Of a stretch of 64,000 nt of DNA, positions 34,973-48,452 are shown in pieces (position 1 is the stretch's first letter; each line of letters starts with the position of its first letter). The position numbers and the translations under genes were made by a program. This stretch comes from Varroa destructor. Lineage: Eukaryota > Arthropoda > Arachnida > Mesostigmata > Varroidae. The notes under the pieces are model-generated. The model had not been told where the DNA came from and did not search any database. It worked only from the letters and a program-made list of their open reading frames with translations. The stretch covers positions 26,094,921 through 26,158,920 of the forward strand of contig NW_019211457.1 in assembly GCF_002443255.2 (NCBI RefSeq), in the 5' to 3' direction.

Positions 34973-35865
34973 GTGAGCAGGAAATCCGAAGCGCAGTCAT
35001 GTTGGACAGAGGTTTTTAATTTCTACTTGCTGGCCAATTGAAATTATTACAGTTCTATAAGAGGGTGCTGAACGTAAAGTTGTCATTGAGCGAGCACCTC
35101 TGCTTCACCCAGTACATTACAGATCAAAGAAAGCGAGTTATGGTGAAATTGTAGTGTCTGCAGTTCGCAATGCTAGAACTTACTAAAACGGTGAGACTAT
35201 TGTCTTGGCTATGGAACTTTTGAGGATCCTGAATTTATGCCTGCAGCTTCCTGAGGCTTCCGAATATGGTGTCTTGCTACTCCGCCATCCAATTATGCAA
35301 TACACAGATAATCATTAAAATAAGAGATGTAATTGAAAGAACAGACACAATTTTAGCACGGCGCATCTGTGCGTGTCTTCTTTTATTGTTGCTGCAATCC
35401 GCCGCAGCCTGCCACGCGTCTTTACGAAGACAGACGGCTTAATTATGCGAACAGTAATGCATGTACATATATGAATTATATGACAAACGAAAATAATAAA
35501 AACAAACTATTAAAGTGGTAAAAGTATTGCCCTGGAAAAGGCACGATTCAAAGTTTGCAAGTGGCGGGCCAGCGCACGGCAGTTCTGCTTGACGGGTCAA
35601 GGCCGTAGCTGCGTCGTCGTAACGTTGCGGTACAACTGTAAGAAGAAAGAGGGTCCCACAAGAACGACCGCAAATGGCACTCCGCTGTCACATTGCCACC
35701 GTTGGCTTCGTTATAGCTGCTGTTATCGTTTTTCGTCTGCTGCATCGGCTTCGTCCATGGCGTTGTTGGCGAGTCCGTCCGTTTCCCTCAAGAGGACAAT
35801 GACAGCTTCGCTTGCACAAACAGTATATAGTCCAGTATCACGGCGCTTTCCCTACATTGTCGTCG

Positions 35866-35945
35866 CCTTTTTGCCCCTCTTTCTTTCTCATTTTAGCCGC
35901 TCCTCGTTTTTTTCTTCCCTTTCCTTTTTTCCTTCCCCTCTATTT
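35866..35945 (+). other. Long polypyrimidine tract
   Basis: About 80 bases that are roughly nine-tenths pyrimidine. It includes CCCCTCTTTCTTTCTCATTTTAG, which by itself is a very strong acceptor signal, but the following sequence is another pyrimidine block and no exon could be supported. Long pyrimidine tracts can also form triplex DNA. Confidence 0.6.
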
Positions 35946-36109
35946 GTATCGTTCCGGATTTTGTCCCCAAATGCGCATATGCTCGCTTACTCATTGGGAG
36001 AAAACATCTAGTGCAGTTGAACATCATACCATCTAATAGGCTCTTATCGTCGTCATCTCGCATTTCGCACGCGCCGACCTTCCATCGACTGAGTTCTCGA
36101 TCGGGTGTG

Positions 36110-36140
36110 ACAGCGCAAGCTACGCTCAGCCTTGCGCTGT
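36110..36140. repeat. Perfect 10-bp inverted repeat
   Basis: ACAGCGCAAG (36110-36119) and CTTGCGCTGT (36131-36140), with an 11-nt loop. It lies in a GC-richer stretch (about 36060-36560) that has no supported frame. Confidence 0.85.
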
Positions 36141-36697
36141 GTGGATTAACAACTTACGGCCCCAGCTACCATTAAAGTCCATTTCCGTTTCTATCAGCAC
36201 AGCTGGGCTCGCATGGAGTCGAGGGTCCCCATTTTAGATTGAACCACAGCTTCTCTCTCGCTTGTGGTCAGCTCGGCCTGTTGGCTGCGGACCGATGCAG
36301 CGACCAGTGGCGACCGATAGTTAGCAGCGGAAGCAACAACGGCGGTAGCTTGTTTCCAATTTAACTAGACGAGATGAACAAATGGGAACAGGCCCACATT
36401 TTGACGGCCAAAGTGCCGTCTGCTCGAGTCCCAGTCAATGGGGTAAGCTAATAGGGGTGCCGAACCCTTCAAGCTGTCTACTCCTTTCGCCTCGGAGTTT
36501 CATCCACAGCTGGACGGCGGACCTGGGACCGAGGTGATGGAAGCCGCAAGCTTAACATATAATGAAGGAGGAAGTATGCGCAGACCGGTCTGCTCTCAGG
36601 AGAATAACCGTTCGACTAACGTTCCCCAGTGACTCTTGGCTCGGCAGCCGTGAGTTGAGTGGGGTAGCAGCCTTCAATGCATTTTCCATCCATAGTA

Positions 36698-36725
36698 GTG
36701 GGTGGCTACTGCTGTAACCACCCAC
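36698..36725. repeat. Perfect 8-bp inverted repeat
   Basis: GTGGGTGG (36698-36705) and CCACCCAC (36718-36725). Pairing continues outward past one bulged base. Confidence 0.7.
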
Positions 36726-37965
36726 GACTATTACTGCTGGCTACCGGTGCTGTCGTCAATATTGATGGTTGCTGTCTTCGGAGAGGTCAAGCAGTCAAAA
36801 TGGTCACTTGAGCGTTCGGTAGCCAGTCATGTATTCCGCATTGGACGCTTCCATTGCTATTGCAGTTGCCGCTCTAACTTCTGTAGCTACTATTACTCGA
36901 TTCAGCCGTACCCATGCGTTGACCTACCGTGACGGAATCGCTCACCTAAATGTAACTAACTATACACAGCGATGTAGACAGTCGTTTTGTTGCTGATCAC
37001 CATCCCGTTACCGTAAAAACACAGTGGCTCTTACTTGGTACGGCGGCGATTATTTGGTGTTATCACATTTCAATTGAAGTGTTCCTATCTAATAAAGATT
37101 ATCCGCCATACGTTCACACAAAAGTCGTAGATTATTTCTAGGTCGGCACATTTAGCTATTAGCTACGACATAGGACGCAATCTGATGTTGCATTTGATGC
37201 GATAGTTTTTTCCTTTTGATACCTTGATTCGTGTTGATAACTGCATACGACTTTGCTTTCGATTCCACCTGGAATGCCCTTTTTTTCCATCGTAACGACA
37301 ACGCATAGTTTTCAACCATATGGTTCCTCATGGAAAAAGGAAGAATGGACTGGCGTTGACCGTCCCGAAAGCGTTTCTTATGTGCTGACTTCTATAGGCT
37401 TCTAAGAACGCCTATGTCTTACACTTTTCAAGCATTTCATCAGTAAGCACCGAGCAGCTTAGGAAGACTTTGTGCCCAACAAGATGGAAGACTATCGCAG
37501 TACACAGACCATTCTAGAAGATCTAGACATACAAACAGAACGAGATGGGCGCGGCTGAAACCCCCAAGCCTACATGTCTGCCCATTTACCACAACAAAAC
37601 TAGGAAGGAAAAGCGACTAGGCCGACAGGGAATTTAGGACCTGCTTATGCATATGCACCGTCTCTGTGAGTGTCTGTGTGCGTAGCACTTACAACCCGAT
37701 ACCCTCTTGGAACTGCCTCCGCTTGTAGTGCATACTGGGTAAGGCTGCCGTTCTGACGGGCGTCTGGGAGCTTTAGTGAGGATTGGAAGCGTTATACCGC
37801 ACGACACTGAGATATTAGTATGAAATAGTTTTGCCCTTTAGTTTGTGGGTCTGAGACAGATACCACATCTTTTGTAGGACGAAGGAGACCAGTCCCAAAA
37901 GCTTTTATATTCCGCGACTAGCAAACGCCGTAGGTAGTTGGGATACCTAAGCACTGGTCTACTCT

Positions 37966-39080
37966 GTGGCTAACTGTCTCAGCAAAGCAACCAACATAGC
38001 GCCAGTCTTATTAAAACCTTGCGCTGACGTAAATAGTCATGCGGCACACACAACGATGAATAAATTAGTTTTGTATCTCCGATCTTTTGAACAGTTGAGG
38101 CCTATAAGATTTGTCCCCGATTTCCAAGGCTCACCGATCTCTTTCGTCTGCTTTAGGATCTTGCAACTGGCTTTTCAGTTATCTCGAACCTCGTACCGGG
38201 TGCCTAGCACTCAACTTATTGCACAGCCGCACTTTCGCAAACGACGAAAGTTGGGTACATACAAATTCGTAGGCGTGGAGACTATTCTGTCCATGGATCT
38301 AGATCCAGGAGCTTAGTCCAGGAGCAGATCAATAATACCTATTATATAAAACAATAAGGACATAAATAGGCCGTATTGCGATCGTGCAAAGTTCTATGAA
38401 GAACAAAGCATAGCCACTGCGGTCGTGTATAGCAAAGGGTTATAGGGATACAAAATTTTTTCGTTTGTATCATCTAATAAGCATGGAATATCTAAAAACG
38501 ATGCCGTACAATGAACGTCGACGAATTTCGGAGGCCAAGAAACGACGAGGAGCCAAAAATGTTGGTGACGGCTTTATGATGTGTCCCATGTTGAAACGTC
38601 AGTCAGCTATATCCTTGAGACACATACGCGCTCAATATTGTAAGAGAGCAAGTAATAACAGCAACGTTAGCAGGAGACTCTCCAGGTCTTGCTTGCATGT
38701 CATAGCTTTATGTCCGACAGGCATTTGTCTGTCTTGTACCCATACCAATTGTTGTTGCCCCTCACGAAATGGAAAGAGCCTTACAGACTGGGGGGTACCA
38801 GTGCGCAAAAGCTGTTCCAGCATATGCGTGCCACATGTTTTCGCTTCCATTTCTTACATTTCGGCTTCTGATCTTCTTCGACGCAAGTGAATACAAACCT
38901 GTACTAGCAGATATCCCACGGCCTGCGTCCTATCTTTGGACATGCTTCTTCTATCTTTTTGATTACTTTTCTGATAAGAAGAAGCAGCACGGAGAACGAT
39001 ATACACACACAAAGCCACAACGGAGCATAGTAAGCAGAAAGCCGATTTCCAATCAAGGCCCAGAGCCCACACTCACGTAA
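37966..39080 (+). other. Run of three open plus-strand frames, coding potential uncertain
   Basis: Frames at 37966-38316 (ATG at 38056: MNKLVLYLRSFEQLRPIRFV), 38465-38890 (ATG at 38483) and 38769-39080 follow each other on one strand. None has a recognised domain, signal peptide or good splice boundary. The second is Cys/Ser/Arg-rich, as chance frames often are. A 14-bp palindrome TGGATCTAGATCCA lies at 38294-38307. Confidence 0.15.
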
Positions 39081-42000
39081 ATAATCAACCTTTGCTTACA
39101 CAGAGAGGCTCGGCAGGCTTCGGACACGCAAGCGGCTTCATGCATAGACACAGCCGGACTCGCTTTTAGACTCACTAACACGTACTGCGTAGGGAACGCA
39201 AGGTTGGCCTTATGCAGGATGGCCAGTTACTCTCTTACGCTAGGGTCTTCTTCGAAGTCTGACCTTTTTTCGACCTTTAGAAGCCATTGTGGCTTACCAA
39301 CACGCTTAGGGGCAAAAAGAACAATAAGGTATTAGAAAAGAACTAAAGTTCGTACGAACGGTAGAAATGAGAACGGAAAAAAAAACAGGCAAGAATAAGC
39401 CTACATGCCAAAAAAGATAGTACATTTTGAATCACGCGCCGCCTAGTCCACGTTTTTTGGAGAGCTCATGTTAGAGCTAAACTATGGCACGCCACGATTA
39501 AGACAATGACGACTAAACCTTGTATCCCTTGTGTAGCCTGAATTTATAAGATAGCCTACAATCACATGGATACGCACATAAGCACACATATGAGTATGAA
39601 GCAATAAAAAGCCAAGTGTCTTATATAGTTACCACGATTGCTCCCTCCTCGACTAAATCCTATGCAGCCCTATTTTATTTGGTGGTGATTCTAAGGAACG
39701 CTTCTAAACATTGTCCACCATAGCGGAAGTCAGCGTGTGGCTTGTGTCTCCGACAGCTTTAAACTAATCCAGCATCGTTCGCGAGTTTTATACGATCCGC
39801 TTCGTATTTTCTACCGTGAAACCAGACAAAAGTTGCGTCATGCACGATGAATGCCTAAATAGAGAGAAGACTTACTTGGAGGAGCTCAAAGGACTTCGGA
39901 TGAACAGGCGAATGCCCCAATTTCAGGGGCGAACCATCGCAGCCTAACCTCATCGCACCAAAAGGAGCGAACACACCAAGGACACTAAAAGGACGAGAAG
40001 AAAAGTGAGAACTCTGTCTTTTTTTTTCGTTCTTACTCTCTGTGTCATTTTTCTGAAACGTAAGCCAACGTTTGAGGGAAGTTCAGACGTCGTTCACAAA
40101 AGAACGAATCCGAGTGCTATGTCATATGGGGTGTCAATTATCAGTTCCTTTGGGGCAGGGGGGGGGGGGGTGAGGTTGACGTAGGCCGCTGGGTATGTTA
40201 ATGTTACAAGTGCCTACAAACTATCGCCAGTCCAGGCATATTATTGCTGCCAGCCAGCCGTCGCATAGTTAAAATGCGAGCGTTAAAACGACAATGTCGT
40301 ATTCAATGTCGATGGCGGACAGGAGACATAGCTAGGATAGTGGAGCTGCGTCTACGAGAGCTAGCAACACTGCCAAATTACGACGTGGTTCTTCTCTCAA
40401 TATGATCACTACTAACGCTACGTGTTCTCGCTTATGCCTGTTACACGGGCACTTCAGCATTTGAGTTAGCCGAGTCAACAGCAGGTAGGAGCATCAGCAG
40501 ACGTTTCGACGACACAAACCACGGTAGGCGGAGAGGGGGGTGAAAAAAAATTGTGAATAAAGAGCCATCTCCAGGGGGTGGTTGCAAATAGTACAAGGCG
40601 AGCTAATCGCTAGGAGATGAACGCAAACACCAAGAAAAAACAGCTAGGTCCCTAACAGAACGGTCATTCTTCACTTCTTCTTCATTTATAGGTATGGTGA
40701 GGTTCGAATCAGCAGTCTGTGTTGGCCAACAGTACTCAAGTAACATTAGGTCGCATCATGATTAGGCAGAGAAGACTTATGCTTTATAAGAAATAAAATC
40801 ATAGTACTAACGAGCAGATATTTCGGTTTTCTATCAAGATCGAATCGATTAGTTGCTTGTCTACATTGTATTACATGTCTACCTTCGTATATCTCCTACA
40901 CCAAGTAGCCTTTTGTAGCAAGCAAAAATTAATGTACTGGTAGAGATGAACACTCCATTTAAAGCAATCGATAACATTGATCGGTATCCACTACATTGCC
41001 AGAATTTACCGTACTGATAAAATTCTGCCTAACTCTGTAAATATGCGTATCCGGGATCTTCTCCTGTCTCTTCTGAGCGTTCAGCGTTCGTTAAATGTAC
41101 GAAGACTCGTTAAAGACTCCACATACACTTTTTGATTTGATCGAAGCGTAGGTTTGTCCGTAGATTTCGTTCGTCAACGAAAATCAAAGGTTTGATGCGG
41201 CCTTTACGATGATAGTCGGTACATATAGCATATTCTGTACCTATTGTGGGTGTACTCGATGTAGTAACTGAATCAGTCGCTTACCCGAATTCTGTCTGAT
41301 ATTTCCTTTATTAATTGTAAGTGTATAAAAATTTAGCAATAATAAGAACAAAACATGTCCTTGTGCAATTAGACAGAAGACATTATTCCGTTAAAGACTA
41401 AGGCTAGCGAAGTGAACCACGAAATAAAACTATATTGCAGTGAACTGTTAATGGTAGTCCATTTTCGAAACTTATACGCGATGATCACGTGTACCTATTG
41501 TATCTATTATAAGATTATGGAGGTTTGTAAGGTGCAAGTGAGGGAGATTTGTAGCTTGCTTTATCGTATCGACTTTTCCATTGTGTTTAGACTTGGCTAC
41601 CTTTGAACTTGGGCCTCGTCACCTGGTGAAGTCCACCATCTAGATGAACACCTCGGTCCCCAAGGGAACACGGACACCGTCTACCCTAAGATATGGCGCA
41701 CTCTACAGCCTGTCTTCTCATTTTGCTAGTTTGGTAGCGATATCTTTTCATTTTATACTCGCCATGCTCATACTACACGACAAATCAAAGGATGCATCCT
41801 AGCGATCCCCCTGCCCAGTCCGCCACGAGGAAAACGATGTATTTCATTATGAAAATGCTGTTAGGGTCTATATGATATCCGAAAATTTCGCTGTTTCATA
41901 ACACCTGCGTTTTATCTTGCACACAAATGGGATCGACTTGCATCTGTGTACAGCTGCTCCTTTCTTGCATAGCTGATATACAGCAGAAGCCTGTTATTTT

Positions 42001-44055
42001 CGAAAGGTGTTTGCAAACAGCCTTGTTACGGGGGTAGCTTCGGGTAAGCGACTAAACAAAGTCTTAGGAATCTCTTTTGGTACATATGATATACGTACAT
42101 AATCGCCTAGATGCCATGTGCTCCTGTGCAGCAACAATATCTGTGATACATCATAATAACCACAAGAACAATAAACAGATTTATCTTTGAGAACCTTATG
42201 GAAGATTACGAAGACTAGAAACACTGCCACAAAGGACTTCAGCTAGGATTTCGAATAAGCAATTAAATATGTTTTTTCGCATTCTTTTAAAAAAGGAGGT
42301 CAATTCTAATCTTAGTAAGTCGTTAGTAACTGTGCAAACGAATCGAGGCACGCATAAAGCGCTAGCAAATGACGCCACAAAAAAGTTCTTATAGATAGAT
42401 TCTGTAAAATACAGTTGCACTACTGAACAGTCAGAGATGCATCGTAAATGGTCGACATTCAATGTCAATGATCTTCTCGTCCGACGGATCTTCGACGTAA
42501 TTCTGTCAGCTTGGTCTGGCTTGCTGGTAGTCAAAGACGGCACTGTCGTTCTCACGTTTATACTCGGACGAATTATTTTAACAGAAACGTATGGTAGTTA
42601 CTCGTCGCTTTCCGCCATACCCTAAGAGATTCGTCATTAAGCTCTGCTATGTATAAAAATGATCCCTTAGGCATCCGAGTTCTTTTTCATCTGCTTCTAA
42701 CTCCGTCCGAAGCTCTTCTCCCCTCGCGTGCAAAGAGACGTTTATGGAACGCGTATTAAAGCTTAACTCCGTTGGAGGAGGTTAACTTTGTTTGTTTATT
42801 TATGAATAAGCTTTATTGTAAAAGATGGCTATTTTCGCCACCGAGGGCGCTTTCGTCTTTGTCTTCTTCTTGAGATTCCGTTATATTTTTTGGTAGCTGT
42901 CGATCGTTATCATCTGGTTTAGCTTTTGCAAATACGCAGCATTTTTTTTCGACTCAAGCATCTTTTCCACTCGCAGATTGTTGACGAGAGCCGTGTATTA
43001 GATTCTAGATCACGACGAGGCAACTGTACCACGTTTAGTGGGCGTACAGACCCGCCACTGAGAGCTACTGGGCTTTTTGCCTTGCTCTCCCCCATCAACG
43101 TTAGTAGCGTCACTTGTAAGCTCTTCGCGCGGCACGCAGTGTTTCAAAAGCGATTGTCGTTGCCGTTCTCGCAGCAGCGGTGGGAGCCGTAATCGTCGGT
43201 GATCATCTTCCTCAGCTCGTTCTTATAGACCCGCTGATGCTTCTGTTCCAGATAAGTTTTCGCTAGCCGACTAATCTCTCCGTATTTATGGTGACACTTA
43301 AGCCAGGCGCCTCTGCCGACGTTACACATGGAACGCCCGCTTTACCACCACGCCTTCGTCCAAAACTATCGTAATACTGTATGATATGGCTAACAGAATA
43401 GTCGAGGCTGTCTGTAGTGAGGTGCACAGTCAAAGGCAGATTATGAAACCGAGCTTCAATTTTTTTTGTCGCAATCTACTTGCGACTTTCCAGTAACCGC
43501 TTTCGAACAAACCGCTCAAGCCGACATCTTCTGCTGCTACTTCAAATGTCGTTTTAACCACTTTTGTATCTCATTACTCCGCCAACGCCCTTTCCCCCAT
43601 TTTTTTCAACTCTGCGATCGACCGTAGCAAAAACCTTATCTGGTTTGTGCTTTCTAAGCGTTTCAGTCGTTTTTCCGAAGTATGTTCTTAACTGCCAGCA
43701 TCGGTCATGTTCAGCCTCCTCAAATGTGCGGGGCTGTATGGATTTTTGACTCTTATTTCTACCTAAATTACTATAGTGATCAGTAAGGGTCGGTCAAGCC
43801 GCTTAAGGTATCGCTGTCTTTATCATTGCTTAGTCTCTTCATCGTCGCTTCTGCTAGATTTGCTACTGTTTGGCCATTGCCTCTTTCTTTGTCGTCGTTT
43901 TTCAAAGCAGACGACATCGGTGTTGAGGTGGTAGAAAAGAATTTTCACCTGATAGACTTAATAAGCTATTGCTAAGTTGGTTTTTTACTTAAAAGGGGCG
44001 AAAGAACAAACGACGGTGACAGAGATGGGGCTGAAAAGACGAGCCCAACTTGGTC
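39081..44055. other. Non-coding stretch, no supported gene
   Basis: G13 at 40158-40170 and several A or T runs. Open frames (up to 119 codons at 42196-42555, minus) have no recognisable features. Confidence 0.5.
40158..40170. repeat. Poly-G tract (13 G)
   Basis: An uninterrupted run of 13 G, preceded by GGGGCA. Together with nearby G runs it could seed a G-quadruplex. Confidence 0.9.
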
Positions 44056-44353
44056 CTAGTCAGCCGAGAATATTCCGCTCAATGTGCAATCAGTAACAGG
44101 AAACTGAGATGGAGTCGCTAGTAGAAACATAACATAGTGAGATGTGTGCGACACTTGTGGTGTTGGTGTATATGTTCTTGCTGTGACTCGCAGGGACTTT
44201 GGGGCTTGCTTGAAGCGCGGAGCTGCGAAAAAGGCCCTGAGCGTTGTCGTTAGCAGCGGAAAAAAAGCATAGGTATTGAGACGAACAGGCCAATACACCG
44301 ACAGAAGACTTTTTCGTGCTGCTACAGCTAACCGCCTCCGCTGGTCTGAAAAG

Positions 44354-44704
44354 ATGGCGGAAGAAGGCGAAAAAAGAAATCTTTTGCTAGTAACGAGACC
44401 GCAGGGAGCAGGTTGTCGTGCACAAGGTGGAACAAGGGTATCATATATAGGTTCAATGCTTGAAAATTGCTTCTTCTTGCAGGCCACCTTTGCCACCACT
44501 ATTCGCATAGTAACCCAAGATAGCAAACCCTGTCTAGAGATGGAAAGGACCACTCAGTTCCTAAGCCTAGGCAAAAGTGAGGCCTCAGCAGCTCGCTACA
44601 GGGCCTCTACGTCTCATTACCCCAGGACCTACGCCGCCTTCGGACAGGACTCCAGTAGAGCGGCAGCGGCTGAAAACGGAACAGGCTCATCCCTTCTGAG
44701 ATGA
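44354..44704 (+). CDS. Weak candidate: ATG-started frame with possible small intron
   Basis: The ATG at 44354 is in a near-ideal Kozak context (AAAAGATGGCG) and opens MAEEGEKRNLLLVTRPQGAG. About 125 bases on, GCTTCTTCTTGCAG/G is a strong acceptor in the same reading frame. The following part reads ATFATTIRIVTQDSKPCLEM and later RTYAAFGQDSSRAAAAENG before the stop at 44702-44704. The whole 142-codon frame from 44276 is open without splicing. Alternatively, a roughly 55-60-base intron could end at that acceptor, though its donor would be poor. A longer, 165-codon minus-strand frame (44056-44553) overlaps it; that one is Ser/Arg/Phe-rich and looks like a shadow. No family recognised. Confidence 0.2.
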   Translation: MAEEGEKRNLLLVTRPQGAGCRAQGGTRVSYIGSMLENCFFLQATFATTIRIVTQDSKPCLEMERTTQFLSLGKSEASAARYRASTSHYPRTYAAFGQDSSRAAAAENGTGSSLLR

Positions 44705-47700
44705 GCGCTGTATGAGTGGACGTAAAGAAACTGTCTTGTACCAAACCTCAAATCGAGGCCGCATTTTACCCTTAACATAGCACGTTTGCGGTTTAGTTGC
44801 GCCTGGCCGCATACCGAATGCGGGCGAACCGCACGCAGGTGCCCTAAGGTTAGCGAAGCATAGCAATAGTTACACGGCAGAGTTAAAGACGGCCTAAGCC
44901 TGGGCGCGGCAGCTTGAACGTGAGTAGACCGTTATGAGATGGCCACTTTTATATAAGTACCGTGCTCGACTTTACTTGGGAGGGTATATATGCAGACGAT
45001 TATCATGAGAAGGGACTGGCATCGTTAGATAACGGTATGCTGTGTTTTAATGAATAAGAATATGACTTTATTGCCGCTGCTAGTCTTTTCCTTTAGAGGC
45101 GACGGTACCTAGTGCGCGACTGACGGAGACGTTCATCTGGGCGAACAAACGGTCCTTGTATATGCAAGAGGTTCCTTTCTACTGTACGCGTCCACTACAG
45201 CTTTCAGAACGTTGTAGATATCGCTTCTGCAAACGAAGCTTATCTTGAAACGAATTTTTCACTTTTTGTTCCCTTGCAGAAAAAAACATTTTGATTTTCG
45301 TTTGCCTGACAAATGATTACGTAAAAGCAAACACGCGTAATTTCCGTAGTTTTTATTGATTTAAATTCTTCCATAATTCGACTTCCATCGAGGATATTTG
45401 TCCAGAATCAATATGAGGGGCAGCATAATTTTATTCTTTTGCATCTTGCCAGGGCGTTTTCTGTTTAAGGGCCAGTGTAACTATCTGTTCAATTGAACTA
45501 TAACTTACTATATCTTCCTCTAATAAAGATGGCATTCGTCAATCACAACTATAATGAACACCTCTTTCCAATCTATTGTGTATGACAGTTAATTTATAAT
45601 GGTCAGTTGAAGCTGATTTGGTCACATAAAAATAAGCGTTCCCGACCCTGAGGGATGCTTAAAAAATGCGAAGTCTTGCTAAACGAATAGAGCACGCGGC
45701 TTTAAAAAGATGCTGAACGTTGATAGCTAGGCTGCCGACTGAATCTACTAGAACTTCCTCGAAAATACTTCATCCTAATTGTCAGACAAAGTGTACTATA
45801 CCTCTATGTCGAGGATCATCAGAGAGGATTCTCTTGTCAATAAGCATTTTAATTATCTCGCGCATATAATGGCAAACCGGATTAGGTTCATGTTTATCGG
45901 CTCAATTGTGTTTAAGGATTATTCAAAAAATCGACTATACTTACTAAAAAAGGGATTTTTGAAAAATATTTTTTTTTTTCAATATGTATTTTCCGAACGG
46001 CAAATATCCTCCCAGGAAAGGAGATAACATTATATAAAACTGAGATCTATTGGAAAAACGCTATTTTAGTGTTTTAAGCCGACAATCTGGTTTAGAAGTC
46101 AGGAAAACACGTAGTTTACAGCTACTACAGCATTTATTAAAACGAATCATCGTCGTTGGCGTAGCCCCTGTACGTAGAGGAAAACACGAAGTTTTACCGG
46201 ATACCCTGGGAACTCCACCTACAATTGCTCGTAGGCAATGACGGCTTCTTCGTCTTAGATGGAATGAGACAAACAAACAGCGGGATCATCGGATGGCTTA
46301 TGAAGCGAATTATTGCTACGAACTGCGCACCGGTAATCCGTATCAGCCTGAATCAGATTTAAAGGTCATTTGCCCCTTGTCGTTCTCATTCGTAGCAGCA
46401 ACTTATTCCTATTACGTTTCGAACGTAGGAACGTTGCCATTAGATTGAGAAACGGAAAGGTTACAATTCTACTGGCTCCGATTCGAGATTGAAGCGGCGA
46501 GAGGACAGCAGGTAGAGCTCAATGGCACGAATTCATCGACAGGTATCCTACGAACAACAAAAAAACGAGTCAATAGCGTTGACTAATACAGTTTATTTAG
46601 ATGAAAAATTAAAAACAACGAAGCAACTTTGTGGTTCGCACAGGGGGAGTGTTAGGTGATGTGTGGGCTCGTGGTACCGCTTAAAACTGTGTACGGAATA
46701 AAAAAGAATAGAAGATCTACCCAGCGTGCCAGGACAGTGGAAGACGTCAACGACTAACAATAATCTCACGAAATGATAAGGTTAACGGCGAACAAAACTG
46801 CTATGTGGAAGACTAAACGAAGCGATTCACTCAAGCCATTTTATTTAGATTAAATGGCTCTATTGGTCTGCCCCTTTTCAGTTAAGTATGATATATAAGA
46901 CATGGCGCCTTCTTGGTTGTTGTAATGTGTTTCCCAAGGTCACCTATACTTATTGTATCACTTTGCCAAAGCCTCGTCCTAAGCGTACTTACGTGTTACC
47001 GACAGGAGCAAATGAGGCGAGTGTGATTTGGTTAAGAAGTAACTTAATGCAACGGATCCCATGCTCCTGAAAATTGTGTTGTCTATTTTTGCCAACCCGC
47101 CCAGTACAAACATTGAAGATTTAGCCGTCGGACTGAACCTGTTTGTAACCCCAATCAAAAGTGGAGCATACATTCTATGGTGACTTGGTATAGCACAAAA
47201 AGGTTCAACTTCCCATGGTAAATTCCTTCCCACGAATAATTAACATCTAGCGCAGGAGGATAATAACCCGACATTGCCATCTATCGCATCGAGCCACCTC
47301 AACGGGCATAATAACTTAACAGACGCTAACCTCTCAAGTTTTCTCTTATCAATACAATCTCCAAATGCCCGTGACCTATAGCCTACGGCATTGACGTTAT
47401 GGCCTTTATAAAATCGATGACATTAAACTGTTTAGCCACAAAAACGAGGATTCCTTTTGTTTTCATATAAAAGCCTGCTGATGCGTTTTCTATTCTGAAG
47501 TTTAGTTCGGCCCATTTCTGCCTCTGCGCTAGCGAAGCGGGCGTATTAGTCGACGCGCGTGAGGTCAGCCATCAACATTGAATTGCATCTTGTGCTTAAG
47601 AAATAGGAAAGCAACCGTGAAAACAGCAGTAGTAGCAGCAGCAGCAGCACCATCACCAGCAACCAGCTTTGTAAAGAAATGTTTAGCGGTCAAGTAGCTG

Positions 47701-48063
47701 CGTCTATTTTTAATGTCAGTCGAATTTGTCTGCGAGGGTGAGGGCCAGACTCTAAAAGTGGACCGTTTCATTAGAGTCAAAGACGCAGCTATATGTAACT
47801 ACGCCAACAACAGCAACAAGACCAGCAGCAGCTGAACTTTCCGGCTCATATGGGGCCCCATTTGGCCCGCGAAGGAAAACAAAATAACGTTTAGAGAAAA
47901 AGCGAATGGAGTACAGATATGAATTCTCGTAGTGAAAGGACAAACAGCAGGATGAGGGCATCAGGACCCCCAGTCGTCTTCGCATACGATGTGTATGTTA
48001 TGTTTGCTGCTTTTGAAAAAAATGAGATGAAAATCAATTTTTTTTCCGAGAAGTAAATCGTTT
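44705..48063. other. Non-coding stretch, no supported gene
   Basis: T11 at 45969-45979, an AGC repeat at 47634-47648, and an 8-bp hairpin at 46834-46859. No frame with splice or motif support. Confidence 0.5.
47634..47648. repeat. (AGC)5 triplet repeat
   Basis: Five AGC units after AGTAGT. Further CAA/CAG-type triplets occur around 47800-47832. Confidence 0.9.
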
Positions 48064-48095
48064 GTGCGATCGACGATCGCGCAAATCGAGCACGA

Positions 48096-48127
48096 CGACG
48101 ATACCGCCGAGTACGCTGGTATCGTCG
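48096..48127. repeat. Perfect 10-bp inverted repeat
   Basis: CGACGATACC (48096-48105) and GGTATCGTCG (48118-48127), with a 12-nt loop. Just upstream, GCGATCGACGATCGC is a further small palindrome. A 60-codon frame (48064-48246, plus) runs through both but has no other support. Confidence 0.85.
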
Positions 48128-48276
48128 CCGCGCTTGTTGCAGGCGCAGCCATTAGAACGTGTCCGAAGAGTAGCCTACTAAAAAAAATCTGCCAGGAGTT
48201 CGCTTATTCCTGCGTGCTCAGATCAGCAATGGATATCTACCTGTAGCCAAGTGAGCCAGTGAACCCACAAATCTAA

Positions 48277-48288
48277 TATATATATATA
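48277..48288. repeat. (TA)6 run
   Basis: Short TA microsatellite. Confidence 0.85.
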
Positions 48289-48426
48289 CATATTCAGACC
48301 GTGACGCAAAATCACGTTTTCCGTCGCGTAATTTATGGGATATCCATTTTGTTTGATAAGCAGCCTAGCATAATGCAAAAGAAGCTCAGAGCTGAAAACT
48401 ATGTGGGTTATGCCAGCTTGCAGGAT

Positions 48427-48452
48427 GCATAGGTGTAGCTAGACACCTATGC
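48427..48452. repeat. Perfect 10-bp inverted repeat
   Basis: GCATAGGTGT (48427-48436) and ACACCTATGC (48443-48452), with a 6-nt loop AGCTAG. Confidence 0.9.

Noticed and set aside
40702..40713. tRNA on the plus strand (GGTTCGAATC)
   Set aside because: The flanking five bases do not pair and there is no D or anticodon arm upstream.
42196..42555. 119-codon minus-strand frame as a gene
   Set aside because: No recognised motif, no good start context, and the length is expected by chance.
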